This document shows, piece by piece, positions 25,445 to 34,285 of a stretch of 64,000 nt of DNA; position 1 is the stretch's first letter; the number at the start of each line of letters is the position of its first letter. The stretch covers positions 202,719-266,718 of the forward strand of contig NZ_NPBY01000030.1 of NCBI RefSeq assembly GCF_002272015.1, written 5' to 3'. The position numbers and the translations under genes are program-made. The notes under the pieces were generated by a model. That model saw nothing but the letters and a program-made list of their open reading frames with translations, was not told where the DNA came from and made no database searches. The stretch comes from Paenibacillus campinasensis. GTDB taxonomy: Bacteria; Bacillota; Bacilli; Paenibacillales; Paenibacillaceae.

Positions 25445-26863
25445 TTATATCAATAGCATAGCCACAACCGTAGTAACAGCCAAGCCAAGCATGACCGGCT
25501 TCAGATTCCGTCTGGCCAGCTCAAACGGACTGACTCCACAGATCGCCGCAGCAGGTATAAGCGCCCAGGGGATCAGCGTGCCGCCGCCAACCCAAATGGC
25601 TGCTACTTGGCCCAGCGCTGTCAATGTCGCCGCGCCTGAACCAATCGCCGTGGCAAAGAGCTGGGCGATGGAGCCCGCCAGCGATATGCCCGAGAATCCG
25701 GACCCGTCCAGTCCGGTAATGGCCCCGGTTATGGTCAGCGTCACTGCGCCAACCGCGCCATTGAGCGGAACGGTATTGGCCAGCGCCAGCCCCAGATCAT
25801 TGACAATGCCGTGTGAGGCCTCAGGGAGGGCATCACCGCTGAACATTTCAGTGAAAGCAGCATCGCCAAGATAGAAGAAAGCCGCAATGGGAACGACAGG
25901 CCCGAACACTCTGAATCCGAACATAAATCCTTCAATAAGGTAGGAGGTCATCTGCTCCAGCCCCCGATTCCGATGGGCCATCAGCGTAATTACCATCAGA
26001 ATCAGCACCGCTGTACCGCCCACTAAGGCCGTGGCGTCACCGCCCTGCAAATTCAGCAGAAACATCGTGGCCACATCCAGCGCAAACAACAGCAGGATGG
26101 CGATGGCAAGCCCTTTTTTCATACCTGGAGAAATCGGCTGTATCCCTTCCCCTTCGTCTTTAGGCTCCGTGAGCGGATGTTTCGTGTTGTTGGCGGCGAT
26201 CAGCCCGTCTCTGAAAGTGCCCAACTGCTGTTCTCTTCGCATGATCCAGAATGCTGTGAACGTCGTTACCGCGCCCATGACGATGACCAGCGGCACGCTT
26301 GCCGCCATCACGCTCGTCACCGGAAGACCTGCAGCATCGGCCGTTAATTTAGGTGCTCCCTGGATAATGTAATCACCCGATAGCGCAATTCCATGTCCGA
26401 ACAGATTCATGGCCATGGCCGCTCCAATCGCAGGCAGCCCGACCCGAATCGCTACCGGCAGCAGCACAGCGCCGATGAGCGCTACAGCCGGGGATGGCCA
26501 GAAGAAGAACGATGTCACCATCATAATTAGCCCGATTCCCCAATAGGCCATCGCAGGTGTTCTCAGAAACCGGGTTAACGGGGCGACCATCGTCTCATTA
26601 ATACCGGTGCGAATCAGCACCCTGCTCATCGCCACAATGATGGATATGATCATGATGGTGCCCATCAATTCTTTCGTTGCGTAGATGAAAGACTCGAAGA
26701 CGCCGGACACGGAGCCGCTAAGCGACCCGACCGCCAGCAGCCCGAGCGCAAAAATACCTGTGATGCACACCATCGTCGTATCGCGACGCCTGATCAGCAG
26801 TGTGATGATCAGCACGATAAAAGCCAAGTATACCCAGTGTATTGCCGTCAAGTGAATCCCCAT
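25445..26863 (-). CDS. Multi-helix transporter of the ion-transporter (IT) type, substrate unknown
   Basis: 472 residues with 11-12 predicted membrane helices. Helix-interrupting motifs (FFFWPSPAVALIGAVLLP, ANTVPLNGAVGAVTLTITGAITGLDGSGFSG) recall the broken-helix loops of IT-superfamily carriers such as gluconate, citrate and TRAP-DctM permeases, but no exact family is recognised. A hydrophilic loop at about 217-245 divides the protein in two. The start is ATG 26863; the ribosome site (AAAGGG) is 12 nt away, so the exact start is moderately sure. It ends 9 nt from the convergent gerAC gene, with no obvious terminator between. Confidence 0.68.
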   Translation of the reverse strand: MGIHLTAIHWVYLAFIVLIITLLIRRRDTTMVCITGIFALGLLAVGSLSGSVSGVFESFIYATKELMGTIMIISIIVAMSRVLIRTGINETMVAPLTRFLRTPAMAYWGIGLIMMVTSFFFWPSPAVALIGAVLLPVAIRVGLPAIGAAMAMNLFGHGIALSGDYIIQGAPKLTADAAGLPVTSVMAASVPLVIVMGAVTTFTAFWIMRREQQLGTFRDGLIAANNTKHPLTEPKDEGEGIQPISPGMKKGLAIAILLLFALDVATMFLLNLQGGDATALVGGTAVLILMVITLMAHRNRGLEQMTSYLIEGFMFGFRVFGPVVPIAAFFYLGDAAFTEMFSGDALPEASHGIVNDLGLALANTVPLNGAVGAVTLTITGAITGLDGSGFSGISLAGSIAQLFATAIGSGAATLTALGQVAAIWVGGGTLIPWALIPAAAICGVSPFELARRNLKPVMLGLAVTTVVAMLLI

Positions 26864-26945
26864 ACGATGTTCACGCCCTTTCCAGGCAGCAAGTTTGGTA
26901 CCTACATCGTATGCGCAAGCCTGGGCGAAGGTTCATGCTCTGGAA

Positions 26946-28202
26946 TTATTGTACGTTGACAAACGAATGCTTCCGCAGGATCAAAAACATCATGAACGTG
27001 AGCACCGCCGACATCAGAAACAGCAACGGAATCGGCAGGTACTCGGCCCATATTCCTGAAATAAACAGGCCCAGGGGCAGAGCCAGCTTCATCAGCATGG
27101 AGGAGGTTCCTGCCACCCGGCCAAGCAGATGATTAGGCGTGAACTCCTGCCGAATTGTGAAATAGACGACATTGGACATCGTAATGGCAAATGTTCGAAT
27201 AAAGAGGCCAAAGCCTATGACCCACCAAGCATAGGCAAATACGAGCAGCAGAAAACCCAACACCTCTGTCAGCACACAGCCGACATACAGCCTGCCGCGA
27301 CCGTACCGTTTCCGCAGCCACGGAATACACACGGAACCCACCATTCCGCCGGCAGCACCCATACCAATCATAAGGCCGACCTGCTGATCGGTGGCATGCA
27401 GTACATCCACCGCAAAAAACATCAGCACCCCCGAGGTCAGACTGGCTGAGAAGTTGTTAAAGAGAACCGCCAGCGTAGGCGTCAGCAGCACTTTATTGTC
27501 AAGGAGAGCATCTATGCCCTCCTTCATCTCCTTCCAAACCGAGAATTTGGCGCCTGTTGCCCTGCTCGCCGTCTCCGGAATCCGAGTCAGACTAACGCAA
27601 ATCCACAGCAGTACAATGCAGGCAAGAAAGATGCCAAAGCTGACCTCATAGGAAAAAGCCGCGATCAGGACCCCAGCAACGCCGGGGCCAACCATCATGA
27701 TCAGGGTATCTACGAAGGTGAGCTGAGCATTGGCTGCCGTCAGCTGCTTCTTATCCAACAGCAAGGGCAGCACCGAGTGATGCGAGTTGCCAAATGTATA
27801 ACCCGCCGCTGACAAAACAAATCCCAGCACGTACAAATGCCACAGCTCAAGTCGATTGGCATACAGCAAGAACATGATTCCCGCTAATGTAAACAGTCTC
27901 AACAGCACGCTGATCGACATGACCCGCTTCCGGGAGAAGCGGTCCACAATGACACCCGCAACCATCCCGATCATAATGTTCGGAAAGAAATCAATCGCCC
28001 GCATCATACTCATCGTCAGAGCCGAGCGCGTCATATCATAGATCAACAGTGGCAGCGCCACCAGATAGATTTGATAACCAAAATTGGAAAGAATGGTTCC
28101 TGTCCATAAATATAAAAAGTTCCGATTAGACCACAGCGAAGCCGGCGCGGTCGACGGAGCAGCTTTGGGACCAACCCTCGGTAGCCTGGTGTTCTTATCC
28201 AT
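26946..28202 (-). CDS. MFS transporter (MFS_3 / EntS-like exporter)
   Basis: 418 residues, 12 predicted helices. The loop motif GVIVDRFSRKRVM is MFS motif A, and NRNFLYLWTGTILSNFGYQIYLVALPLLIYDMT is typical of the MFS_3 branch containing siderophore and drug exporters. The start is ATG 28202. It is divergent from an SgrR-type regulator, with 131 bp between, containing an inverted repeat at 28270-28318. That regulator probably controls it. Substrate unknown. Confidence 0.83.
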   Translation of the reverse strand: MDKNTRLPRVGPKAAPSTAPASLWSNRNFLYLWTGTILSNFGYQIYLVALPLLIYDMTRSALTMSMMRAIDFFPNIMIGMVAGVIVDRFSRKRVMSISVLLRLFTLAGIMFLLYANRLELWHLYVLGFVLSAAGYTFGNSHHSVLPLLLDKKQLTAANAQLTFVDTLIMMVGPGVAGVLIAAFSYEVSFGIFLACIVLLWICVSLTRIPETASRATGAKFSVWKEMKEGIDALLDNKVLLTPTLAVLFNNFSASLTSGVLMFFAVDVLHATDQQVGLMIGMGAAGGMVGSVCIPWLRKRYGRGRLYVGCVLTEVLGFLLLVFAYAWWVIGFGLFIRTFAITMSNVVYFTIRQEFTPNHLLGRVAGTSSMLMKLALPLGLFISGIWAEYLPIPLLFLMSAVLTFMMFLILRKHSFVNVQ

Positions 28203-28269
28203 GTGTAAATCCCCCTGTTCTACACGGCTAAACCAGCCGTTTCTCTATGTGATCTCAGTGTAGAGTTAA

Positions 28270-28318
28270 AAAAGGTGAGGAAAAAGTGTAAACTGGTTAT
28301 GATTTAATCTCACCTTTT
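28270..28318. promoter_or_regulatory. Inverted repeat between the MFS gene and the SgrR-type regulator
   Basis: AAAAGGTGAG (28270-28279) and CTCACCTTTT (28309-28318) form a perfect 10-bp inverted repeat separated by 29 bp, just before the regulator's start. It may be an operator for the regulator or part of its leader. Confidence 0.5.
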
Positions 28319-28333
28319 GAAGAGGATGTCGAC

Positions 28334-30199
28334 ATGAAATTAATTGAGCACTATACCCGGCTTTACGAAACCTACATCACTTCTGACCTACAGGATCAAG
28401 ATGGAAGGGTTCATCTCACCCGCTTGACCAAGATGGAAGATATCCAGAACTGCTTATGCTGTACCACGCGGCATGCCAAATGGCTGATCAAGCAGTTTCA
28501 GCAGCAGCAATGGATTCAGTGGGAGGCTGCCAGAGGCCGGGGCAAAGCCTCCAAGCTCACCTTCTTGGTGCATCCAGATGAAGCGAAGGCAGAGGAGGCC
28601 CGGCAGTGGGTACGGGAAGGAAAGTATGACATGGCGTTAACCGTCATCTCAGAAGCCGATCATCGGGTCAAGGAGCAGTTTCATGCATGGCTCGGGCATC
28701 AATTGGGGTACCGGATGGAAATGGAGGGAAACAAGGAGCTGGATGTGCTCAGGTATCCTTTCTATCCGTGCATCGTAAGCCTTGATCCGGCTTACATTCT
28801 GTCTCGTCATGACAGTCACTATGTGGAGCATGTGTTTGACACGCTTGTGCAGTATGATCGCAGCACACACCGGATCGTGCCTCATCTGGCGCATCACTGG
28901 GAACGGCTTCATGGGGGGATGGAGTGGAGATTCTACCTTCGCAAAGGTGTGCGGTTTCATCATGGAAGGGAGCTGACCGCGGAGGACGTGGTGCAGACGT
29001 TCCTGCGTTTTCCCGAGCTTAACCGCTTAACCCGGAGCTTCTGGGAGCAGTTGAAGATCAGCGATATGAAGGCGCTCGGCAGCCATACGGTGGCTTTTAC
29101 CCTGGCTGTGCCAAGCGCGATTCTGCCACAATATTTCCGTTCTCCGGCAACCTCTATTATTCCTTATGACATATGGGAGAGGGATCCGGAAGCCTTTCAC
29201 CGCATGCCTGTCGGAACAGGCCCCTTTCGAATCGCCAAACATGACCGGACGATGCTGGTGCTTGAGGCCTTTGAATCTTATTTTCTGGGGCGGGCAGAGC
29301 TAGACAGGGTGGAAATCTTGACGGTACCTGACCTGTCCCGAGAGGAAAGCGAGCTGCTGAGGTATCAATACAACTTCGCCGGATCGCCGGAACAGACGGA
29401 TGACGGTGACCGCAAAGGAACTTGCAGTGATAGCGAGGATTGGGACAAGCTTGAGAATATAGAGGATGGGGCATCTTATTTTACCTTTAACATGAATAAA
29501 CAGGGGCCGCATCAGAACCTGCTGCTGCGACAAGCGCTGTGCTTGGCGCTTCCCATTGAGCGGATCGACAAGGAGATGGACTCGGAACGATACATGCCGG
29601 CCTACAGCTTATTCTACGATGTCAGTCAGGAGCGCAGTGCTTTCCGCCCGAGCCGACCGACGATTCATCAGTTAAGAGAATGGGTGAGACTATCAGGCTA
29701 CAACGGAGAGCTCGTGCACATCTGTTCCACCGAATTGCGTCCTAAAGCCGATCACAGGCCGGTGGCATTGTGGCTGCAGCGTCAGTGGGAACAACTCGGC
29801 GTAAGATGTCGGGTGTCCGTGGTGCCCATCCACGAACTCATGCGTCCCGAACGTCTTGCCGAAGTCGATGTGGTGGTAGCAGGGGTCGTTTTTGCCCAAA
29901 GTCCGCTTGTAAGTTTTATCCGAACTTATCAGAGCGACACCAGCTTTATTCTGAAACAGCTTGCGCCTTCCTACCGTCACCTTGTGGATCAGACGTTCTC
30001 CCGAATGATATCCGGGTCAGAGCGTGCATGGGAAGAAATGCTGGAGCTGGAGGAGCAGCTTCTTCAGGAGCACTTTATCCACTACCTGTATCACCGATCT
30101 CACTATGTATATGTGAAGACAGGCAGCCATCTGCAGGGGGTGAGGCTGACTAGCAACGGACGGGTGGATTACCGCTCGCTGTGGTTCAAACGGGCGTAA
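28334..30199 (+). CDS. SgrR-family regulator: HTH plus solute-binding domain
   Basis: 621 residues. The N-terminal about 110 residues match the SgrR winged helix (LTKMEDIQNCLCCTTRHAKWLIKQFQQQQWIQWEAARGRGKASKLTF). The rest is a family-5 extracellular solute-binding fold (ACT-like start LDPAYILSRHDSHYVEHVFDTLVQYD, then WRFYLRKGVRFHHGRELTAEDVVQTF), used inside the cell as the sensor because there is no signal peptide. SgrR-type proteins sense small molecules and activate a nearby transporter. The start is ATG 28334 with GAAGAGGATG upstream. The divergent MFS gene is the likely target. Ligand unknown. Confidence 0.85.
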   Translation: MKLIEHYTRLYETYITSDLQDQDGRVHLTRLTKMEDIQNCLCCTTRHAKWLIKQFQQQQWIQWEAARGRGKASKLTFLVHPDEAKAEEARQWVREGKYDMALTVISEADHRVKEQFHAWLGHQLGYRMEMEGNKELDVLRYPFYPCIVSLDPAYILSRHDSHYVEHVFDTLVQYDRSTHRIVPHLAHHWERLHGGMEWRFYLRKGVRFHHGRELTAEDVVQTFLRFPELNRLTRSFWEQLKISDMKALGSHTVAFTLAVPSAILPQYFRSPATSIIPYDIWERDPEAFHRMPVGTGPFRIAKHDRTMLVLEAFESYFLGRAELDRVEILTVPDLSREESELLRYQYNFAGSPEQTDDGDRKGTCSDSEDWDKLENIEDGASYFTFNMNKQGPHQNLLLRQALCLALPIERIDKEMDSERYMPAYSLFYDVSQERSAFRPSRPTIHQLREWVRLSGYNGELVHICSTELRPKADHRPVALWLQRQWEQLGVRCRVSVVPIHELMRPERLAEVDVVVAGVVFAQSPLVSFIRTYQSDTSFILKQLAPSYRHLVDQTFSRMISGSERAWEEMLELEEQLLQEHFIHYLYHRSHYVYVKTGSHLQGVRLTSNGRVDYRSLWFKRA

Positions 30200-30311
30200 C
30201 ATCGAATGGGCAATCGAATGGGCAGGGAGGTGGCATGCTTAGGCGGCCTTTTATATTTCAACCTGCCCTCCCTAGTTCTTACTTTACGCCCATTGCTGGT
30301 TACAGACTGCA

Positions 30312-30971
30312 TCAAGCCCGCGGCCTGGTCACCATCCAGATGCCCAATACAAGCGTCCAGAGAAACACGGGACCCGAAGTCACCGGGTAGATCATTATAC
30401 TCCACTCGGGAAGCAGCAGTGCAGCCGGAATTCCGACGGCTCCCCATGCGCCCGCAGCTATGCCCGCCCATGCGATGGCAGGCTTCATCGCTTCCTCTGC
30501 AAGCAGCGAAAAGCCCAGCAGAACGATACCAATCCATGCCAGCATCATGGCAAAGTCGCCTGCCATGATGCCGAAGGCAAACAAGCCTGCGCCAAGCGCT
30601 GCCGTTCCTGCGTCCACCCGGTGCCATTCCAGAGCAAGGGAAGGCAGGGTTGTCAGTTCCATCGCTAGTACAAGAACCCAGATCGTCAGAGCTGCCATAA
30701 ACAACCGGGCAGCCATCCTTGCCGCCGGCCTGTTCGCCGCCAAGCTCTCGCTCATGGACAAGCCCCCGAGCCACAGAATGACCGCCGCCAGCATGAGACT
30801 ATGATCCCACTGCCAATAGACAAGCATGTCGGATATCATAGCGATGACATGATGTCCTGTCCAAGGATTTGTGGCCGGAGGATGCATCAGCGTAGCAATG
30901 ATGAACAGGACGCCGCCCAGCAGGATGCTGATCCCTGCATACCGGGATACATTATAACCTTGCTTTTTCAT
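30312..30971 (-). CDS. Integral membrane protein of unknown function (about six helices)
   Basis: 219 residues, strongly hydrophobic, with six or seven predicted helices. It starts MKKQGYNVSRYAGISILLGGVLFIIATLMHPP; the short conserved-looking LMHPPA and WQWDHSLMLAA segments face the same side. No catalytic motif and no family recognised. The ribosome site is GGGGGGAG nine bases before ATG 30971. The stop lies 112 nt from the convergent SgrR-type gene; that gap holds a GGGCAGG/CCTGCCC repeat that could act as a weak terminator. Confidence 0.6.
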   Translation of the reverse strand: MKKQGYNVSRYAGISILLGGVLFIIATLMHPPATNPWTGHHVIAMISDMLVYWQWDHSLMLAAVILWLGGLSMSESLAANRPAARMAARLFMAALTIWVLVLAMELTTLPSLALEWHRVDAGTAALGAGLFAFGIMAGDFAMMLAWIGIVLLGFSLLAEEAMKPAIAWAGIAAGAWGAVGIPAALLLPEWSIMIYPVTSGPVFLWTLVLGIWMVTRPRA

Positions 30972-31044
30972 ACCAAGCTCCCCCCCTTCTAATAAGAACC
31001 TATCTATTTATATCCTGCCCGCCGGAGTATGAATCCAGAAGTCC

Positions 31045-31080
31045 TTGACATGAACACGGCATCTGTGTCATGATTCTGAT
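31045..31080 (+). promoter_or_regulatory. Probable promoter of the trpS T-box transcript
   Basis: TTGACA at 31045-31050 and CATGAT about 18 bp downstream, placed just before the T-box leader. The -10 match is only moderate. Confidence 0.45.
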
Positions 31081-31119
31081 CAAATCCACTGGCTTTTCAT
31101 GCCGGGAATGGATACCAGG

Positions 31120-31421
31120 AACAGCAAATCACACCGCTATGAGAAGAAGTAGTAGCCTTTTTCCAGGTTTTCAGCGAACCGGCGTCTGGTGCAAGGTCCG
31201 GTACCTTCGGGGTAGGTGAATGGGTCTTCTCGCTTCAACCCGAACCTCTGGCATATGCCCGTGCAGTAGGCGTTGACGGCGCTCCCCCGTTATCATGGGA
31301 GACATGGTGACGAAGATTTGATTCTTCAAGCCGTGATTGAGTGCGACATGAAATGTCGAATACGGGTGGTACCGCGGAGTTACACTTCGTCCCTAAGGGG
31401 GATGAGGTGTTTTTTTGTGTT
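31120..31421 (+). promoter_or_regulatory. T-box riboswitch leader of trpS
   Basis: An upstream stem (AACCGG...TCCGGT with a loop containing TGGTGCAA) is followed by the diagnostic T-box GGGTGGTACCGCGG (31364-31377) and a terminator (ACAC..C.TCCC/GGG.GA..G.TGT followed by TTTTTTT, ending about 31419). A TGG after GAA at 31221-31223 is a good specifier candidate for tRNA-Trp; a second TGG at 31249 is an alternative. Confidence 0.9.
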
Positions 31422-31453
31422 GTTCTTCCGTTAAAATTCAGGAGGTGTTTGTG

Positions 31454-32437
31454 TTGAAGAGATTATTGTCAGGCATTAAACCTAGCGGCGATTTGAATAT
31501 CGGGGGATACGGAGGTGCCCTAAATCAATTTGTCAAAATGCAGCATGAATATGAGTGCTATTTTTTTGTTCCCGATCTGCATGCGGTGACGGTTCCCCAA
31601 GACCCGAAGGAGCTTCACCAGCGCTCCCGGGATATTGCCGCCTTCTACATGGCTGCGGGCATTGATCCCGGCAAAGCCGTGATCTTCCTTCAATCCCAGG
31701 TTCCAGCACATACGGAGCTCGGATGGCTGCTTGAGACGCAGGCACATTTCGGCGAGCTGGGCCGAATGACGCAATTCAAGGACAAAGCCGAAGGCAAAGA
31801 CACCGTCAGCTCGGCGCTGTTCACGTACCCGGTGCTGATGGCGGCAGATATTCTGCTGTATCAGGCTACTCACGTCCCTGTCGGAGACGACCAGAAGCAG
31901 CACCTGGAATTGACACGGGATCTCGCTGAACGCTTTAACCGCCGATTCGGGGATACCTTCACCCTGCCGGAACCTGTCATTCAGGATATCGGCTCGCGCA
32001 TTATGGGACTGGACGATCCATCCAAAAAGATGAGCAAGAGCAATCCGAACAAAGGCAGCTATGTGCTGCTGCTTGATTCGCCGGATGAGATCCGCAAGAA
32101 GTTCTCCCGGGCGGTGACCGATTCGGATATGCAGATCCGCTATGACTGGGAGCAGAAGCCGGCGGTCAGCAATCTGATCGAAATCTACTCGGTGTTCTCG
32201 GGAGAGGACATTCCTGTAATCGAGAAGCGTTATGAAGGCCAGGGATACGGCACCTTCAAGAAGGAGCTGGCCGAGGTTGTCATCGAGAAGCTGACCCCGA
32301 TTCAGGAGAAGTATCGGGAGATCGTCCATTCCAGTGAGCTGGACCAGATCTTGAAGGACGGCGCAGAGCGCGCCACAGCAGCCGCAGAACGCACGCTGAC
32401 CAAGGTGAAGCAAGCGATGGGGTTTGTTACCTTTTGA
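31454..32437 (+). CDS. trpS: Tryptophanyl-tRNA synthetase
   Basis: 327 residues, class I. It charges tRNA-Trp with tryptophan. Seen: SGIKPSGDLNIGGYGGAL at the N-terminus (ATP-site region), the tryptophan-pocket and dimer segments HFGELGRMTQFKDK, YPVLMAADILLY, VPVGDDQKQHLELTRD, and KMSKS at 192-196. The HIGH-equivalent position reads NIGG instead of the common HLGN/TLGN. The start is the TTG at 31454 with AGGAGG eight bases upstream; the GTG at 31451 is too close. The T-box leader gives induction when tRNA-Trp is uncharged. The gene stands alone. Confidence 0.94.
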   Translation: MKRLLSGIKPSGDLNIGGYGGALNQFVKMQHEYECYFFVPDLHAVTVPQDPKELHQRSRDIAAFYMAAGIDPGKAVIFLQSQVPAHTELGWLLETQAHFGELGRMTQFKDKAEGKDTVSSALFTYPVLMAADILLYQATHVPVGDDQKQHLELTRDLAERFNRRFGDTFTLPEPVIQDIGSRIMGLDDPSKKMSKSNPNKGSYVLLLDSPDEIRKKFSRAVTDSDMQIRYDWEQKPAVSNLIEIYSVFSGEDIPVIEKRYEGQGYGTFKKELAEVVIEKLTPIQEKYREIVHSSELDQILKDGAERATAAAERTLTKVKQAMGFVTF

Positions 32438-32521
32438 GGCCTGGGATTGTCCACGCCGCCGATTAAGAAGCTTCATCCGATTACGTGTTTAAGTATCCTC
32501 GTGGTGTTTCGCGAATTCAAT

Positions 32522-32563
32522 AATAAAAAAGCCATAGAAGGTCTTGTTGAACTTCAATGGCAA
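32522..32563 (-). terminator. Terminator of the anchored-protein gene at 32574-33125
   Basis: On the minus strand, GCCAT.GAAG pairs with C.TTC.ATGGC and is followed by TTTTTTATTA. Confidence 0.75.
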
Positions 32564-32573
32564 TTACGTAATT

Positions 32574-33125
32574 TTAGTCATTTTCGGTATTGATATTGGG
32601 AAGCGGGGGATTGGGTATCACCTTTATTTGTAGTGACGCTCCTTTTAATGGTTCATCCATAATAACATAGAAGAACTTGCTGTTGGTATAATCCTTCACT
32701 TGCGGATTCAGTATCACATTCGGCCCATCTATAGAGGTTATTTCTATTTTCGCCGAATCAATGAGGTTGTTGTTTATTAGACCGAAGATGATACTGTAAT
32801 CTTGATCGCCTGTGCTTTGACCTGTTACATGGTAATAGATGTCTTCATCAGTATCATTAACAAACACATTTCCATTATAGCTCCAATTCCATTTCAAATA
32901 GCGCTTGTTTAGTGCACCTACACTAATTCCATTTTTATGGGGATTTTCATAGAAAACAAATATCGTATCTCTCTTCACCCCTGATTCCGTTATAATTTGA
33001 TCTTCAGATATTCCTTGTTTTAGTAGAAAATCTTGGGGTGTTGTAGGAAAATTTAGATAAAAAATGACTAGAAAAGAAAGCAAAAATACGATCGACGCAA
33101 CGATTATCCATCTTTTTTTCATCAT
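32574..33125 (-). CDS. Membrane-anchored or secreted protein of unknown function
   Basis: 183 residues. An N-terminal basic segment and hydrophobic helix (MMKKRWIIVASIVFLLSFLVIFYL) act as a signal anchor; there is no lipobox. The remaining about 155 residues are hydrophilic and extracellular (VFVNDTDEDIYYHVTGQ, FYVIMDEPLKGASLQI). No family recognised. GGAG precedes the two start ATGs; the second (33122) has the better spacing. The region is more AT-rich than most of the window and is adjacent to a broken secreted-protein gene, so this block may have been acquired. Confidence 0.65.
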   Translation of the reverse strand: MMKKRWIIVASIVFLLSFLVIFYLNFPTTPQDFLLKQGISEDQIITESGVKRDTIFVFYENPHKNGISVGALNKRYLKWNWSYNGNVFVNDTDEDIYYHVTGQSTGDQDYSIIFGLINNNLIDSAKIEITSIDGPNVILNPQVKDYTNSKFFYVIMDEPLKGASLQIKVIPNPPLPNINTEND

Positions 33126-33213
33126 CCAGCTCCTTTCCTTTTAAAAAATTTAAGTCAAAACCCAACTTTTTCTTTTATTGGGATTAGTATACTACTTTTT
33201 CAGAAGGGTTAAC

Positions 33214-34081
33214 ATGAACAAAACCGTCTAGTAATGCTGCGTTGTCCTTGTCATTACTTTTTGCTTTAGGTGCACAGTCAATTTCCCATGCGGAATCAGT
33301 GCCATCCGAGGCGCAAACTAATGTCGCTCGCGATGATCAAAGTAACGAGAGGCTGAAGTTGAGGCGTTAAGCAAGGGGTTTGAAAACCCCTATTCAATTA
33401 CCGGGTTGATAGAAGAGGATGAGAGTAAATATTTAGAGATGGGTTTCCCTAAAGAGGAGCTAAAAAACTTAACCCCTTTCCGCCGTGCTGTTCTCAGTGA
33501 TATTTGGAATTCATCAGGCGGGACGGCGAAAATCCTAAGTGGCGATGAATTAGATGAATTCGGTATAACTGCCAATGAAGATATCGATAGACCACTTATC
33601 AGCGTCTATAAACCATCTGAATACCCAGATATTTCCATGTCACAATATATTAAAGTAACTTCGATAACAGGTTTAGTTGTGGGCTAAAAGCGTAGCCAAT
33701 GCGCTTGCTTGGTCTGACGATTGGAATATTGTCGACCACATGTCCGTCAACGTTTGGTGGACAAGAAATATTATTGGCCAAGTCACTTCTCACGCTGAAT
33801 GGGGCATCATGATTGATGCTGTTCCAAAAACAGGAATAAGCTATAAATCTGTTGATATACCTCATTCAAACGCATATTCAATTGATAGTATATTGGAAGT
33901 GGTCTTAAAAAAACCAAAATCATCGTCTGGCAGCATGGATATTGTTGCAAAGGGTGGCTATACAACCACCTCAATTAATTGGGGTGCTTCCATTTCATAC
34001 CCACCTGGAATTACCTTTACCCCTTCAGATAAGGTATTCCAACGAGCCAATACTAGAAATGTTAACGATCCAATAAAATAA
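33214..34081 (+). pseudogene. Frameshifted secreted-protein gene
   Basis: After AAGGG and ATG 33214 (MNK), the frame must shift to give a signal-peptide-like stretch (SSNAALSLSLLFALGAQSISHAES, about 33228-33300). It must shift again near 33350 to continue as VEALSKGFENPYSITGLIEEDESKY up to TSITGLVVG, stop 33687, and a third time to continue as AKSVANALAWSDDWNIVDHM to the end NVNDPIK at 34081. Read through, the product would be a secreted protein of about 285 residues with no family I recognise. Three frameshifts indicate a decayed gene, unless the sequence here is of poor quality. A strong terminator follows. Confidence 0.6.
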
Positions 34082-34092
34082 ACCATAAATAG

Positions 34093-34138
34093 AAACATAG
34101 AAAGGAACCAGCTCAATAGCTGGTTCCTCTCTATGTTT
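34093..34138 (+). terminator. Terminator after the broken secreted-protein gene
   Basis: AAACATAGA.AGGAACCAGCT-caat-AGCTGGTTCCT.TCTATGTTT, a stem of about 20 bp. Confidence 0.85.
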
Positions 34139-34285
34139 AAATCATATAGCTAATTGGGATAGATCCATGCAGCAACTCAGGAGCTTACACCCCCATGTCC
34201 CTGCCTCCCCTAGGGCCTACAGATCCAGGGATCGGACGCAAAGAGCGGGGCTCCTAACATTGCCAAGCGATCAGCATGCATCACT

